From contig CANJKZ010001148.1 in NCBI GenBank assembly GCA_947471745.1, forward strand, positions 69,501 to 133,500: a stretch of 64,000 nt of DNA. Reading direction: 5' to 3'. A model generated the notes under the pieces. It searched no databases, was not told where the DNA came from, and saw only the letters and a list, made by a program, of their open reading frames with translations. The stretch's first letter is position 1, and each line of letters begins with the position of its first letter. This document shows, in pieces, positions 13,901-24,600 of the stretch. The position numbers were made by a program, and so were the translations under genes. Source of the DNA: Closterium sp. Naga37s-1. Lineage: Eukaryota; Streptophyta; Zygnematophyceae; Desmidiales; Closteriaceae.

Positions 13901-14800
13901 AGACATGAACAACGCATCATTTCCAGTACAGAACGCCCAGGTCAGTGATTGTTCTCACACACTCACTCAGAGCTACACAGCCGCACAAGCCCCGTGACCC
14001 CCAAAACCAGCCACAGAAACCCCACACCCTTCCCCACCACCACTGCACGAACCGCATGCCCTCGCAGCAGAAGGGCCCTACACTCACCAACGCTGCTCCC
14101 AGCAGCATCCCTTGGCCCGCCAGCCCAGTCACGAGCCCCTGCCTCGCAGCTCCCAGGGAGGTGGCTGAATGCACTGAGCCTGGAGCGCACTGCCACTCAC
14201 CGCGTCCTCGCCGACTTGGTCCCACGACGCGGGCTCTCCCCCGTCGCCCAACTCCAGGGCTCCGTACCGCCGTGTCCCCATCCGCGTTAGAGCACGCGAC
14301 GATTCCCACTGCACACGTGGATTCCATCCATTGGTCGAAAGCGATGGGGATAAATTTCATGAGGCTAATTTCTAAGGGTTACAAGAATGACTAACTAAAG
14401 AATGGCATGTGATCCGCAAGTCAAGGAGACTGAAAGCTGTTAGCCTATAAAGTTGCGTAAGGAAAGGGGTCTGAGATTGCACCTTCGCCGGCGTGCGCGG
14501 CGTCATCGCCGGGACGCTCGGGCCGCCTTCATCGTCCTCGTCGGACGAGATGCTCAGAATCTCGTCATCGTCCGAATCGTCGTCGTCGTCGTCGTCGTCT
14601 TCGTCCGCCTTTACGTCGCGAGCTAACTTAGTCGCTTGCTGTCTAGGCGCGCTCTGCGTTGCGGCGCCGCGTGACGCGGCGGTCGACCCGCTACGGCCAA
14701 AGCGGCTCGGCTTGTCTCGCCCAGCGAGCCTGTCTAGGAGGGAGTAGCGCTTCTCCGACGGCTTGCCGCCTCGCGACACGACGCGCACGAGCGACGCCAT
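1987..14800 (-). CDS. SEC5: Exocyst complex component SEC5 (copy A)
   Basis: Subunit of the octameric exocyst, which tethers secretory vesicles to the plasma membrane. Assignment rests on ordered matches to plant SEC5: acidic disordered N-terminus (1-106), DPLGLG near 180, NFDCFISCKTTI near 265-276, the block after RIQSVQGLL with EYLKAKSISL (317-369), RRIRGLLEACVQQHE (405-475), GIFTGKFANFSK (to 548), MLLSNAGFCRSV (to 856), YFLEDGTSWAAAPPV (to 928), PLVAVHAE (929-947), AINTLAEGLMDAL (948-995) and ELRRTRVNVFCF (from 1080). All 18 junctions keep frame and give about 1,301 residues, longer than the roughly 1,100 I expect for flowering-plant SEC5. The excess is in the N-terminus, an Ala/Gly-rich insert near 550-600 and a Gly/Tyr/Ala-rich tail (about 1150-1301). 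Start at 14800 is the first Met of the frame. It is divergent from SEC5-B and may share a promoter with it. Confidence 0.93.
3522..3595 (-). repeat. Diverged partial copy of SEC5-A exon 17
   Basis: A stretch just upstream (on the minus strand) of exon 17 repeats its 5' portion in diverged form. It encodes a frame-disturbed version of the segment around AINTLAEGLMDAL. It is not needed for the spliced model. Confidence 0.5.
4260..4980 (-). repeat. Partial tandem copies around SEC5-A exon 15
   Basis: Exon 15 (4639-4426) is flanked by copies of its own edges. A 3'-half copy with donor lies at about 4261-4375. Two 5'-half copies with their acceptors lie at about 4685-4806 and 4878-4980. Only the central copy links both halves in frame. 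Confidence 0.75.
5210..5365 (-). repeat. Copy of SEC5-A exon 14 3' part
   Basis: This is a near-identical repeat of the 3' part of exon 14 (the MLLSNAGFCRS region through NDPR) inside the following intron. Confidence 0.75.
5785..6375 (-). repeat. Partial copies of SEC5-A exons 12 and 13
   Basis: A decayed copy of the exon 13 3' part lies at about 5785-5850, in the intron after exon 13. A copy of the exon 12 3' part with its GTGAGTGC-type donor lies at about 6240-6375, in the intron after exon 12. Confidence 0.65.
6700..6985 (-). repeat. Partial copies of SEC5-A exons 12 (5') and 11 (3')
   Basis: A copy of the exon 12 acceptor and first codons lies at about 6700-6745. A degraded copy of the exon 11 3' end lies at about 6870-6985. 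They sit directly beside the 18-bp GC satellite in the same intron. Confidence 0.6.
6990..8280. repeat. 18-bp GC-alternating satellite in a SEC5-A intron
   Basis: About 70 tandem copies of an 18-bp unit made of (GC)4-5 followed by GGACCAGG, with minor variants (GTGGACC, TCAGACC). The array lies in the intron between exon 11 (ends 8362) and exon 12 (starts 6650). Because 18 is a multiple of three, several frames on both strands stay open for hundreds of codons (ADQGAR-type hexapeptides), but these are not genes. Confidence 0.95.
8276..8360 (-). repeat. Copy of SEC5-A exon 11 3' segment
   Basis: This repeats part of the exon 11 sequence encoding SSRELRPHML with its donor-side sequence. It sits between the functional exon 11 end and the 18-bp satellite. 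Confidence 0.6.
8852..9200 (-). repeat. Three copies of SEC5-A exon 10 3' end with donor
   Basis: Copies of the segment coding GIFTGKFANFSK and ending in CCG|GT donors lie at about 8852-8920, 8995-9070 and 9137-9200, downstream of functional exon 10 (9492-9274). A further 5'-edge copy (acceptor plus KPSLAAFLN) lies upstream at about 9591-9632. Confidence 0.8.
9985..10446 (-). repeat. Partial copies of SEC5-A exons 9 and 8
   Basis: A copy of the exon 9 5' part lies at about 9987-10072. A copy of exon 8 lacking its first codons but keeping a GTGAGT donor lies at about 10357-10446. Confidence 0.75.
11089..11830 (-). repeat. Copies of SEC5-A exon 6 (x3) and exon 7 start
   Basis: Exon 6 (11527-11409) has two upstream copies of its 5' part with acceptor, at about 11592-11690 and 11764-11822. 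A copy of the exon 7 start (QVQRIQSVQGLL) lies at about 11089-11123. Confidence 0.75.
12359..12703 (-). repeat. Three 138-bp tandem copies of SEC5-A exon 5 start
   Basis: The acceptor and first half of exon 5 recur at exactly 138-bp spacing (acceptor-adjacent bases at 12425, 12563 and 12701). The unit is 46 codons and contains no stop, so the array reads through in frame. In the minimal model only the copy at 12425 is joined to the rest of exon 5. An expanded in-frame exon is possible. Confidence 0.85.
13381..13675 (-). repeat. Downstream copies of SEC5-A exon 3 3' part
   Basis: Copies of the segment encoding DEPLGSTIMDPLGLG with its donor occur at about 13498-13580 (near identical) and 13381-13450 (decayed), downstream of functional exon 3 (13792-13665). 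Confidence 0.8.
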
Positions 14801-15628
14801 GCTTGGCGACGCTGCGCGCTGTTACGACGCTGAAAACGCTCTTAAGGTGTGAATGCGAACATATAAGACGCTAAGGACGCTCTGCGAACTCAAATGCGAA
14901 CACGGGTTGCTAAGGACGGTCTAAGGGATGAATGCGAGCGTGAGACGTTTCGGATGCTCTAAGGATGTGACGCACGGCTCGCTATTGCTTTGAAATTACT
15001 CACTACACACGGAATCAGTGAAATTACTCCTGCAGATGAGCTCAGGCAATCAGTCAGCAGAAGTCCGAAAGTGGAGTTCCAATCCCAGATGGAACGCTAG
15101 TTTGCCAGGGTGGAGGGGGAGATGCCCTTGAAAGTGTTGCTGGATGGCAGGCATTCCCGAGGTTTCGCCAGAGAGTGACGAGCTACTCTGTCTCAAAACG
15201 TGCTTTTGTACACTTAATAAGAAAAGCAAATGCTACGGGCAGATCCCAAGGGAATGTCAAATACCCAAACCACTCCCAAGGTTGGTGGTAATGCCTTGGG
15301 AAAATCGGTTTTTTGGCGGAACCAAAGAAGGTGACTGTAGCGAGCGCATTTTCAGTCGTGGTTGCAGACCGGTGTAGGGAAGACAGCAACACCACCCGTG
15401 TTCTGACATGCTGGCTCCCGTATTTTGATGTCCGCCATTGTCTCGTCACTCTCAGTAGCAGCTTCTGCGGGAGCAACTATCGCTATTTCGCCGGGGCAAC
15501 GGACACTAGGCTCCGAGCTTAGGTTTGACCTTTAATTTTATTTCTCGACCGCCTTCTGCTAGAGCTCTTTCTCGTTTCCTGACATTACTCCCCAAGCTTA
15601 GGTATTTCTGCGAGAGCCTCGTGCCGCC
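14801..15628. promoter_or_regulatory. Shared 828-bp divergent SEC5-A/SEC5-B promoter region
   Basis: This segment separates the two SEC5 start codons, so it must hold both 5' UTRs and either two promoters or one bidirectional promoter. Near SEC5-A it contains three spaced AATGCGA(A/G)C motifs (about 14850, 14891 and 14930) within imperfect repeats, which could be binding sites. An AT-rich ATATAAG lies at 14861. No transposon or other coding sequence is seen. The regulatory role is inferred from position. Confidence 0.45.
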
Positions 15629-18600
15629 ATGGACGACGATGAGCCGGAGCGCTTAGGAGGCCGCACCTCGTCGCTCACGCATAAAGTAACTTCCGCCGCC
15701 GCCGCCGCCGCTCGCGGGGCCACGCAAACCCTCTCCGCCGGCGAAGGCCGATCGAAGCGCGCCGCTACAGTGGGAAGCGGAAGGTCCACGGAAGCTTCGG
15801 ATGCGACGAGCTCCATGCGACGAGCTGCGACGGGGGCCCTGGCGTCGAAAATCGCACAGCCGCAGCAGGCGGCGAAGAACCTCGTGAAGGTTTTCGCCAA
15901 GGCGAAGGGCGGCGTGGGGAAGCGCATTGCGCGCGCGCAGACGGCTGTCCGCGCGCGCACGGGGATTGGGCGGCGGGGCGGAGCGCAGGACGGGGACGGG
16001 GGGGAGGAGGAGGAGGAGGATGAGGAGGATGACGACGACGACGATGAGTCGGAGGCCGAAGACTCGGACGCCGAGGGCGGCGCGGGGTCGTCCGATGACG
16101 AAGAGAAACCCAAGGAGGGTCCCACCAAGGTGAGGCTCCCACCAAGGTGACCACAGGGGAATTGCGACGGAGATGTGTCAGAAGCAATTACGGTCGCTAA
16201 ATCAGTCATGACTGTGCTGCAAGTCCCTGGATGATCAGTACGTGCCCCCCCTTCCCGCTCCCCAGTTTGTGGAACTGTCACCGTCAGAGGCTTACCGGAA
16301 ATTGCGAGACTAGCTCCACCCCGTATCTCTCTCCCTCCTCGCCCTCCGTCTCTTGTGCAGGGAGGGAAATTTCTGCGCAGCTTGCCGTCGCGGCGCATTT
16401 CGATCTATAACGCGGATGGCTTCATGATGGACGATGAGGATGCGTCGGAGTGGAGCATGGTCAACGAGGACGTGGTGAGTCAACGAGGACGTGGTGAGTC
16501 AACGATGACGTGGTGAGTCAACGAGGACGTGGTGAGTCAACGAGGACGTGGTGAGTCAACGAGGACGTGGTGAGTCAACGGGGACGTGGTGAGTCAACGA
16601 GGACGTGGTGAGTCAACGAGGACGCGGTATGTCACGGACGGTCCGGATGCATTGGCTGCTTGAGTCTGTGAGTTGAGTTGATGGATGGCCAGGATACATT
16701 CTAATGCAGCGTGGCTACTCTCACAGCATGAGGTATCCGTCTCAATCCATGTAAGTAAGGCTCTTTGCGCCATTCATCTCAACTTCTTCCAATGCTTCTA
16801 CCCTAATAATTCCGCTGGTCCTTCCCTCTCTGTACGCCATGCTGGCCGCAAAGGTCCTGAGCTGCGCCTCCTGCCTTTGCCTCTCTGCCGTACCGCACCG
16901 CACTGCACGCCCCCTCCCCTCACCTTCCCTCCTGCTGCCCGTCCCGTCCTCTTGCCACATCCTTCTACCCTCGCTTCTCCCCACCCCACTCCCCCCTTTC
17001 ATCTGCTGCACAAGGTGCGAGAGCCGCTTGCAATAGAACAATTTCCCCACACCTCGTATTCCTCCTTCCCCCTCCCACCTTCCCCCCCCCTCATTCCCTT
17101 CCCCCCCCCCCCAGTTGGTGCGCAAGGTGCGGGAGCTGAGGGAGCTGAGGGGCGACTTTGCGTCCGCCACCAACGCGCCAGCCACCAAGTCCGCTCTAGA
17201 GGGGCTCGGCCTCTCTGAACTCAACGACCCGCTTGGCTACGGGTGAGCAGTGTGGTGCGGTGCGGTGCGGTGCAGGTGATAGATATGCTGCTCTCCTCCT
17301 CCCCTGCTCTGCCCCCATGCGCCCTTCTTCTCCGCCCTCGCTCCCTCCCCCTCATCCCCCTCTCACTCCATCCGTGCTCTCTCTCCTCCTGGTCTCTCCC
17401 CTTTCCTCCTCGTTCCCCTCTCACCCTTCCGTCCCGGTGACCCTCAACCAACCCTGCGCCTACCAGGCCGCTGAACCGTGTGAAGGTCCGTCTCGCCATC
17501 AACGCCTCCCCTGCTGCCATTCATGCTCTGCTCTGCTCCAAACCCCAACCCTCCCCCATGCTCTCCCCCCTTCTCCTTCTCTCCCCCTCGAATCAACCGT
17601 CAGCCCGCTGAACCGTGTGAAGGTGTGTCTCGCTATCAACGCCTCTACCATCCCCGTTCCTGACGACCGCAGCATGGCCGGTGAGAGGGGGGGCATGGCG
17701 AGTGTGGCCGGTGGAAGAGGGGGGCATGGCCGGTGAGAGGGGGGTGTGTGGTGGCCGGTAAGCAAGGGGGGATGGGGGTGGGGGGGTGTGAGAGAGGGGA
17801 GTGTGGTGGTCGAGAAGGAGTATGGCAGGTGAGAAAGAAGTACGGCGGGTGAAAAAGACTATGGGCGTCAACCCGCGGTGGGCGTCAACCCACGGTGGTA
17901 CTCCCATCAAGCAACTGAGTGTGTTTTCTTTTCCTCTCTCCTCTCCCACCTTCCCTCTCCCCTCTCCCCTCTATCCCCTCCCCCCCCCCTCACCCTTCCC
18001 CCCTCTCCTCTCGCCCATCACAGAGACGATCATAGTGTTCGGCCCCAAGTTCAGCCCGTCCATCTACCTGGGTCGCGTGCACGACGACAATTGGTGGTGG
18101 CAGGTCTATCAAGCAACTGAGTCTGCGTCCTTACCCTCACCCTCCTCCCCTCTCCCCGTTCCTCTTCCAGAGAAGATCATTGTATTCGGTCCCAAGTTCA
18201 GCCCGTCCTTCTACCTGGGGCGGGTGCACGACGACACATCCCTGGACGAGCTGAGGGCGGGCCTGGGGACGCTGGGAGCGGACATGGAGAACCAGCAGCA
18301 GCAGCTCAAGACGCTCGTCAAAGAGAACTTTGACTCCTTCGTCTCTTGCAAATCCACCATCGAAGGTGCGTGCCCCGTGCGTACGCCATGCTCTATGCAC
18401 CCATGGCCACTCTGGGAGCGGACATGGAGAACCAGCAGCAGCAGCTTCTCAAGGAGAACTTTGATTCTTTCGTCTCCTGCAAGTCCACCATCGAAGGTTC
18501 ATGCGTGTGCCCTGAGCTATGCGCCCATGGCGTGGGTGGGTTGGCCACTGTCCATGAAAAAGCCGCACCCTAGTTTCGCTTCCTTATGCATTCAGAAGAA

Positions 18601-21600
18601 GGTGCATGAGGTGGAGAGCTGGTTTTTGGGATGTGCCCTCTTCTGATGCGAGCGACACACAAATGTAACTGTCTGGTATCACCATCCCTTGCATCCACCA
18701 CCTCGTCCCACCTCCCCCTCGTCCGTGCAGACATAGAGAAGACTTTTGAGTCGACTCAAAACACAAATGTAACTGTCTGTCTGGTATCACCATTGTTTGC
18801 ATCCACCACCTCGTCCTGTATCCCTCCGTGCAGACATAGAGAAGAAGGTGCGCGAGGTGGAGACGTGGTTTCCACTTGCTATCACCACACCACGCCACTC
18901 TCCCCCCTCCCCCTCCCCCCACTCCGTGCAGACATAGAGAAGAAGGTGCGCGAGATGGAGATGTGGTTGCCTATTGTTATCACCACCACCAGGCCACTCT
19001 CCCCCCTTTCCCTCCCCCTCCCCTCGTCCGTGCAGACATAGAGAAGAAGGTGCGGGAGATGGAGACGTGGTTGCCACTTGCTATGACCACACCACGCCAC
19101 TCTCCCCCCTCCCCCTCCCCCTCCCCTCGTCCGTGCAGACATAGAGAAGAAGGTGCGCGAGATGGAGACGTAGTTGCCACTTGCTATCACCACACCACGC
19201 CACTCTCCCCCCTCCCCCTCCCCCTCCCCTCGTCCGTGCAGACATAGAGAAGAAGGTGCGGGAGATGGAGCGGCGCAGTGACAGCGGCACGGAGGAGATT
19301 CTGGTGGCCATCGGCAACGTGCACGACATGGCTCAGGCTGCCTTCGGCCCGCTGCTCGACCGCCAGGTGGGTGTGAATGAGGAGCATGCATGTGGGCAAG
19401 GCAAGCTGCATGAGGAGATTCTGGTGGCCATCGGCAACGTGCACGACATGGCTCAGGCTGCCTTTGGCCGCTACTTGACCGCCAGGTGGGGTATGAGTGA
19501 ATGAGGAGCATGCATGTGGGCAAGGCAATCGGCACGGAGGAGAGGTGGCGCAGGCTGCCTTGGGGCCGCTGCTTGGACCGCCAGGTGGGCTGTGAATGAG
19601 GGCCAATGGGCCATGCAGGTGTGCAGTGCAGTGCACACAGAGAGGTGGTATGAAGGCAGGGCAGGGGGGATTTTGTTTGTGGACGTGCTTGTTTCCTCTT
19701 CAGGGGGGATTTTGTTCAGGGGTGAAGGCAGGGGGGATTTTGTTTGTGGACGTGCTTGTTTCCTCTTCAGATTCGCTAGTTTCCATATTTTCAAAGAGTG
19801 AAAGCAAGTCGAACACACACGATAGGTGCACAAGCTGCTGCTCCTGAGTCCTGACTCAGTTGAGCTCCTGCGTTCGTTCACCCTTTCCATCCCACTTGCC
19901 TCCCCAGGGGAGGGTGGCGTGGTGGTGATAACAATAGGCAACCACATCTCCCCTGCCCTTGTCCACACACTCCCCGGCCTCCCCCCTTGCATTATTTCCC
20001 TTATCCCCTGTCTCCCCTCTCCCCTCCCTTCCCCCCCGAGCAGAAGCAAGTGGACCGCATTCGGTCGGTGCAGAGGCTGCTGCTGTCTCGTCTCGGGCCC
20101 CTGTGACTCCCCTTTGATCTCCCCTGTCTCCCCTCTCCCCTCCCCTCCCCCGAGCAGAAGCAAGTGGACCGCATTCGGTCGGTGCAGAGGCTGCTGCTGT
20201 CTCGTCTCGGGCCCCTGTGACTCCCCTTTGATCTCCCCTGTCTCCCCTCTCCCCTCCCCTCCCCCGAGCAGAAGCAAGTGGACCGCATTCGGTCGGTGCA
20301 GGGGCTGCTGCTGCGCTTCCGCACGCTCTTCAACCTGCCAGCTGTCATGCGTGGATTCGTCCAGCACGGCGAGTACGACCGCGCCGTGCACGAGTACCTC
20401 AAGGCCAAGTCCATCTCGCTGCCCGCGCACGTGAGTGGGTCAGATTAAAGCCCAGTTTACATGTGTAAAGGTATGTGGTGATTGAGTTGATACACGAGTA
20501 CCTCAAGGCCAAGTCCATCTCGCTGCCCGCGCACGTGAGTCGGCTGCCTTAAAGCCCAACAGTCCATTTCTCAGGGCATTCGCGAGTGCTTTGAAGCTCA
20601 GTTAAGGCTCGGAGCACAAGAGTATATCAAGGCCAGGTCCATCGTGCTGCCTGCGAATGTGAGTGTGCTTGCTGCTCGTCATCGTCTTCAGCGGTCATCT
20701 CGGTGAAATTGGTCCATCCGGCTCACAATCATTCACATACGATGTCATGTCACCCTGGTATCTTTCAACCCATGTGTCATGTGTCACCCTAAGGAGTAAT
20801 TTCCTTGCTTTCTCTTTTTCCTCGTTCATCCTCCCTCTCCCCATGGCAGTCCAACATCCTGCGGCGGGTGATGGCGGAGGTGCACAAGGTGGTGGCGGAG
20901 TTTCACGAGGTGCTCTTTGCCAAGATGGACGACCCCAACGCCGATCAGGCGCAGGTGAGGGCACAGCAGCACATGAGATGAGATGAGCGCGACACATGGG
21001 GTGAACAGGCACATGGGGCACATGGGGCTGCATGGGTGGGGGGGCTTTAAGGAGTTCCACGAGGTGCTCTTTGCCAAGATGGACGACCCCAACGCCGACC
21101 AGGCGCAGGTGAGGGCACAGCAGCACATGAGATGAGATGAGCGCGACACATGGGGTGAACAGGCACATGGGGCACATGGGGCTGCATGGGTGGGGGGGCT
21201 TTAAGGAGTTCCACGAGGTGCTCTTTGCCAAGATGGACGACCCCAACGCCGATCAGGCGCAGGTGAGGGCACAGCAGCACATGAGATGAGATGAGCGCGA
21301 CACATGGGGTGAACAGGCACATGGGGCACATGGGGCTGCATGGGTGGGGGGGCTTTAAGGAGTTCCACGAGGTGCTCTTTGCCAAGATGGACGACCCCAA
21401 CGCCGACCAGGCGCAGGTGAGGGCACAGCAGCACATGAGATGAGATGAGCGCGACACATGGGGTGAACAGGCACATGGGGCACATGGGGCTGCATGGGTG
21501 GGGGGGCTTTAAGGAGTTCCACGAGGTGCTCTTTGCCAAGATGGACGACCCCAACGCCGACCAGGCGCAGGTGAGGGCACAGCAGCACATGAGATGAGAT

Positions 21601-24600
21601 GAGATGAGCGCGACACATGGGGTGAACAGGCACATGGGGCACATGGGGCTGCATGGGTGGGGGGGCTTTAAGGAGTTCCACGAGGTGCTCTTTGCCAAGA
21701 TGGACGACCCCAACGCCGACCAGGCGCAGGTGAGGGCACAGCAGCACATGAGATGAGATGAGCGCGACACATGGGGTGAACAGGCACATGGGGCACATGG
21801 GGCTGCATGGGTGGGGGGGCTTTAAGGAGTTCCACGAGGTGCTCTTTGCCAAGATGGACGACCCCAACGCCGACCAGGCGCAGGTGAGGGCACAGCAGCA
21901 CATGAGATGAGATGAGCGCGACACATGGGGTGAACAGGCACATGGGGCACATGGGGCTGCATGGGTGGGGGGGCTTTAAGGAGTTCCACGAGGTGCTCTT
22001 TGCCAAGATGGACGACCCCAACGCCGACCAGGCGCAGGTGAGGGCACAGCAGCACATGAGATGAGATGAGCACGACACATGGGGTGAACAGGCACATGGG
22101 GCACATGGGGCTGCATGGGTGGGGGGGCTTTAAGGAGTTCCACGAGGTGCTCTTTGCCAAGATGGACGACCCCAACGCCGACCAGGCGCAGGTGAGGGCA
22201 CAGCAGCACATGAGATGAGATGAGCGCGACACATGGGGTGAACAGGCACATGGGGCACATGGGGCTGCATGGGTGGGGGGGCTTTAAGGAGTTCCACGAG
22301 GTGCTCTTTGCCAAGATGGACGACCCCAACGCCGATCAGGCGCAGGTGAGGGCACAGCAGCACATGAGATGAGATGAGCGCGACACATGGGGTGAACAGG
22401 CACATGGGGCACATGGGGCTGCATGGGTGGGGGGGCTTTAAGGAGTTCCACGAGGTGCTCTTTGCCAAGATGGACGACCCCAACGCCGACCAGGCGCAGG
22501 TGAGGGCACAGCAGCACATGAGATGAGATGAGCGCGACACATGGGGTGAACAGGCACATGGGGCACATGGGGCTGCATGGGTGGGGGGGCTTTAAGGAGT
22601 TCCACGAGGTGCTCTTTGCCAAGATGGACGACCCCAACGCCGATCAGGCGCAGGTGAGGGCACAGCAGCACATGAGATGAGATGAGCGCGACACATGGGG
22701 TGAACAGGCACATGGGGCACATGGGGCTGCATGGGTGGGGGGGCTTTAAGGAGTTCCACGAGGTGCTCTTTGCCAAGATGGACGACCCCAACGCCGACCA
22801 GGCGCAGGTGAGGGCACAGCAGCACATGAGATGAGATGAGCGCGACACATGGGGTGAACAGGCACATGGGGCACATGGGGCTGCATGGGTGGGGGGGCTT
22901 TAAGGAGTTCCACGAGGTGCTCTTTGCCAAGATGGACGACCCCAACGCCGACCAGGCGCAGGTGAGGGCACAGCAGCACATGAGATGAGATGAGCGCGAC
23001 ACATGGGGTGAACAGGCACATGGGGCTACATGGGTGGGGGGGCTTTAAGGAGTTCCACGAGGTGCTCTTTGCCAAGATGGACGACCCCAACGCCGACCAG
23101 GCGCAGGTAGGTGGGAGTTGGGGTGCACACGGGGCACAGGGATGCATGGTTACAGGGGCACATATGTGGGGTTACAGGGGCACATGAGTGGGGCTCCTGA
23201 CGAGTTTCATGAGGTGCTCTTTGCCAAGATGGACGACCCCAACGCCGACCAGGCGCAGGTGAGGGCACAGCAGCACATGAGATGAGATGAGCGCGACACA
23301 TGGGGTGAACAGGCACATGGGGCACATGGGGCTGCATGGGTGGGGGGGCTTTAAGGAGTTCCACGAGGTGCTCTTCGCCAAGATGGACGACCCCAACGCC
23401 GACCAGGCGCAGGTGAGGGCACAGCAGCACATGAGATGAGATGAGCGCGACACATGGGGTGAACAGGCACATGGGGCACATGGGGCTGCATGGGTGGGGG
23501 GGCTTTAAGGAGTTCCACGAGGTGCTCTTTGCCAAGATGGACGACCCCAACGCCGACCAGGCGCAGGTGAGGGCACAGCAGCACATGAGATGAGATGAGC
23601 GCGACACATGGGGTGAACAGGCACATGGGGCACATGGGGCTGCATGGGTGGGGGGGCTTTAAGGAGTTCCACGAGGTGCTCTTTGCCAAGATGGACGACC
23701 CCAACGCCGACCAGGCGCAGGTGAGGGCACAGCAGCACATGAGATGAGATGAGCGCGACACATGGGGTGAACAGGCACATGGGGCACATGGGGCTGCATG
23801 GGTGGGGGGGCTTTAAGGAGTTCCACGAGGTGCTCTTTGCCAAGATGGACGACCCCAACGCCGACCAGGCGCAGGTGAGGGCACAGCAGCACATGAGATG
23901 AGATGAGCGCGACACATGGGGTGAACAGGCACATGGGGCACATGGGGCTGCATGGGTGGGGGGGCTTTAAGGAGTTCCACGAGGTGCTCTTTGCCAAGAT
24001 GGACGACCCCAACGCCGACCAGGCGCAGGTGAGGGCACAGCAGCACATGAGATGAGATGAGCGCGACACATGGGGTGAACAGGCACATGGGGCACATGGG
24101 GCTGCATGGGTGGGGGGGCTTTAAGGAGTTCCACGAGGTGCTCTTTGCCAAGATGGACGACCCCAACGCCGACCAGGCGCAGGTGAGGGCACAGCAGCAC
24201 ATGAGATGAGATGAGCGCGACACATGGGGTGAACAGGCACATGGGGCACATGGGGCTGCATGGGTGGGGGGGCTTTAAGGAGTTCCACGAGGTGCTCTTT
24301 GCCAAGATGGACGACCCCAACGCCGACCAGGCGCAGGTAGGTGGGAGTTGGGGTGCACACGGGGCACAGGGATGCATGGTTACAGGGGCACATATGTGGG
24401 GTTACAGGGGCACATGTGTGGGGCTCCTGACGAGTTTCATGAGGTGCTCTTTGCCAAGATGGACGACCCCAACGCCGACCAGGCGCAGGTGAGGGCACAG
24501 CAGCACATGAGATGAGATGAGCGCGACACATGGGGTCAACAGGCACATGGGGCACATGGGGCTGCATGGGTGGGGGGGCTTTAAGGAGTTCCACGAGGTG

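Larger units (their letters stand above)
1987..14800 (-). other. SEC5: Exon map of SEC5-A (19 coding exons)
   Basis: Coding exons in transcript order (high to low coordinate): 14800-14483, 14308-14201, 13792-13665, 13091-13012, 12425-12231, 11527-11409, 10976-10818, 10613-10509, 9950-9738, 9492-9274, 8668-8362, 6650-6440, 6072-5921, 5653-5398, 4639-4426, 3885-3829, 3452-3309, 3039-2803, 2670-1987. Every intron is GT-AG except the last, which has a GC donor (AAG|GCAAGT). The lengths sum to 3,906 nt. Phases agree with the SEC5-B model at each shared junction. Boundaries were set by eye from splice consensus, frame and comparison of the two paralogues; short exons 2 and 4 are the least certain. 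Confidence 0.85.
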
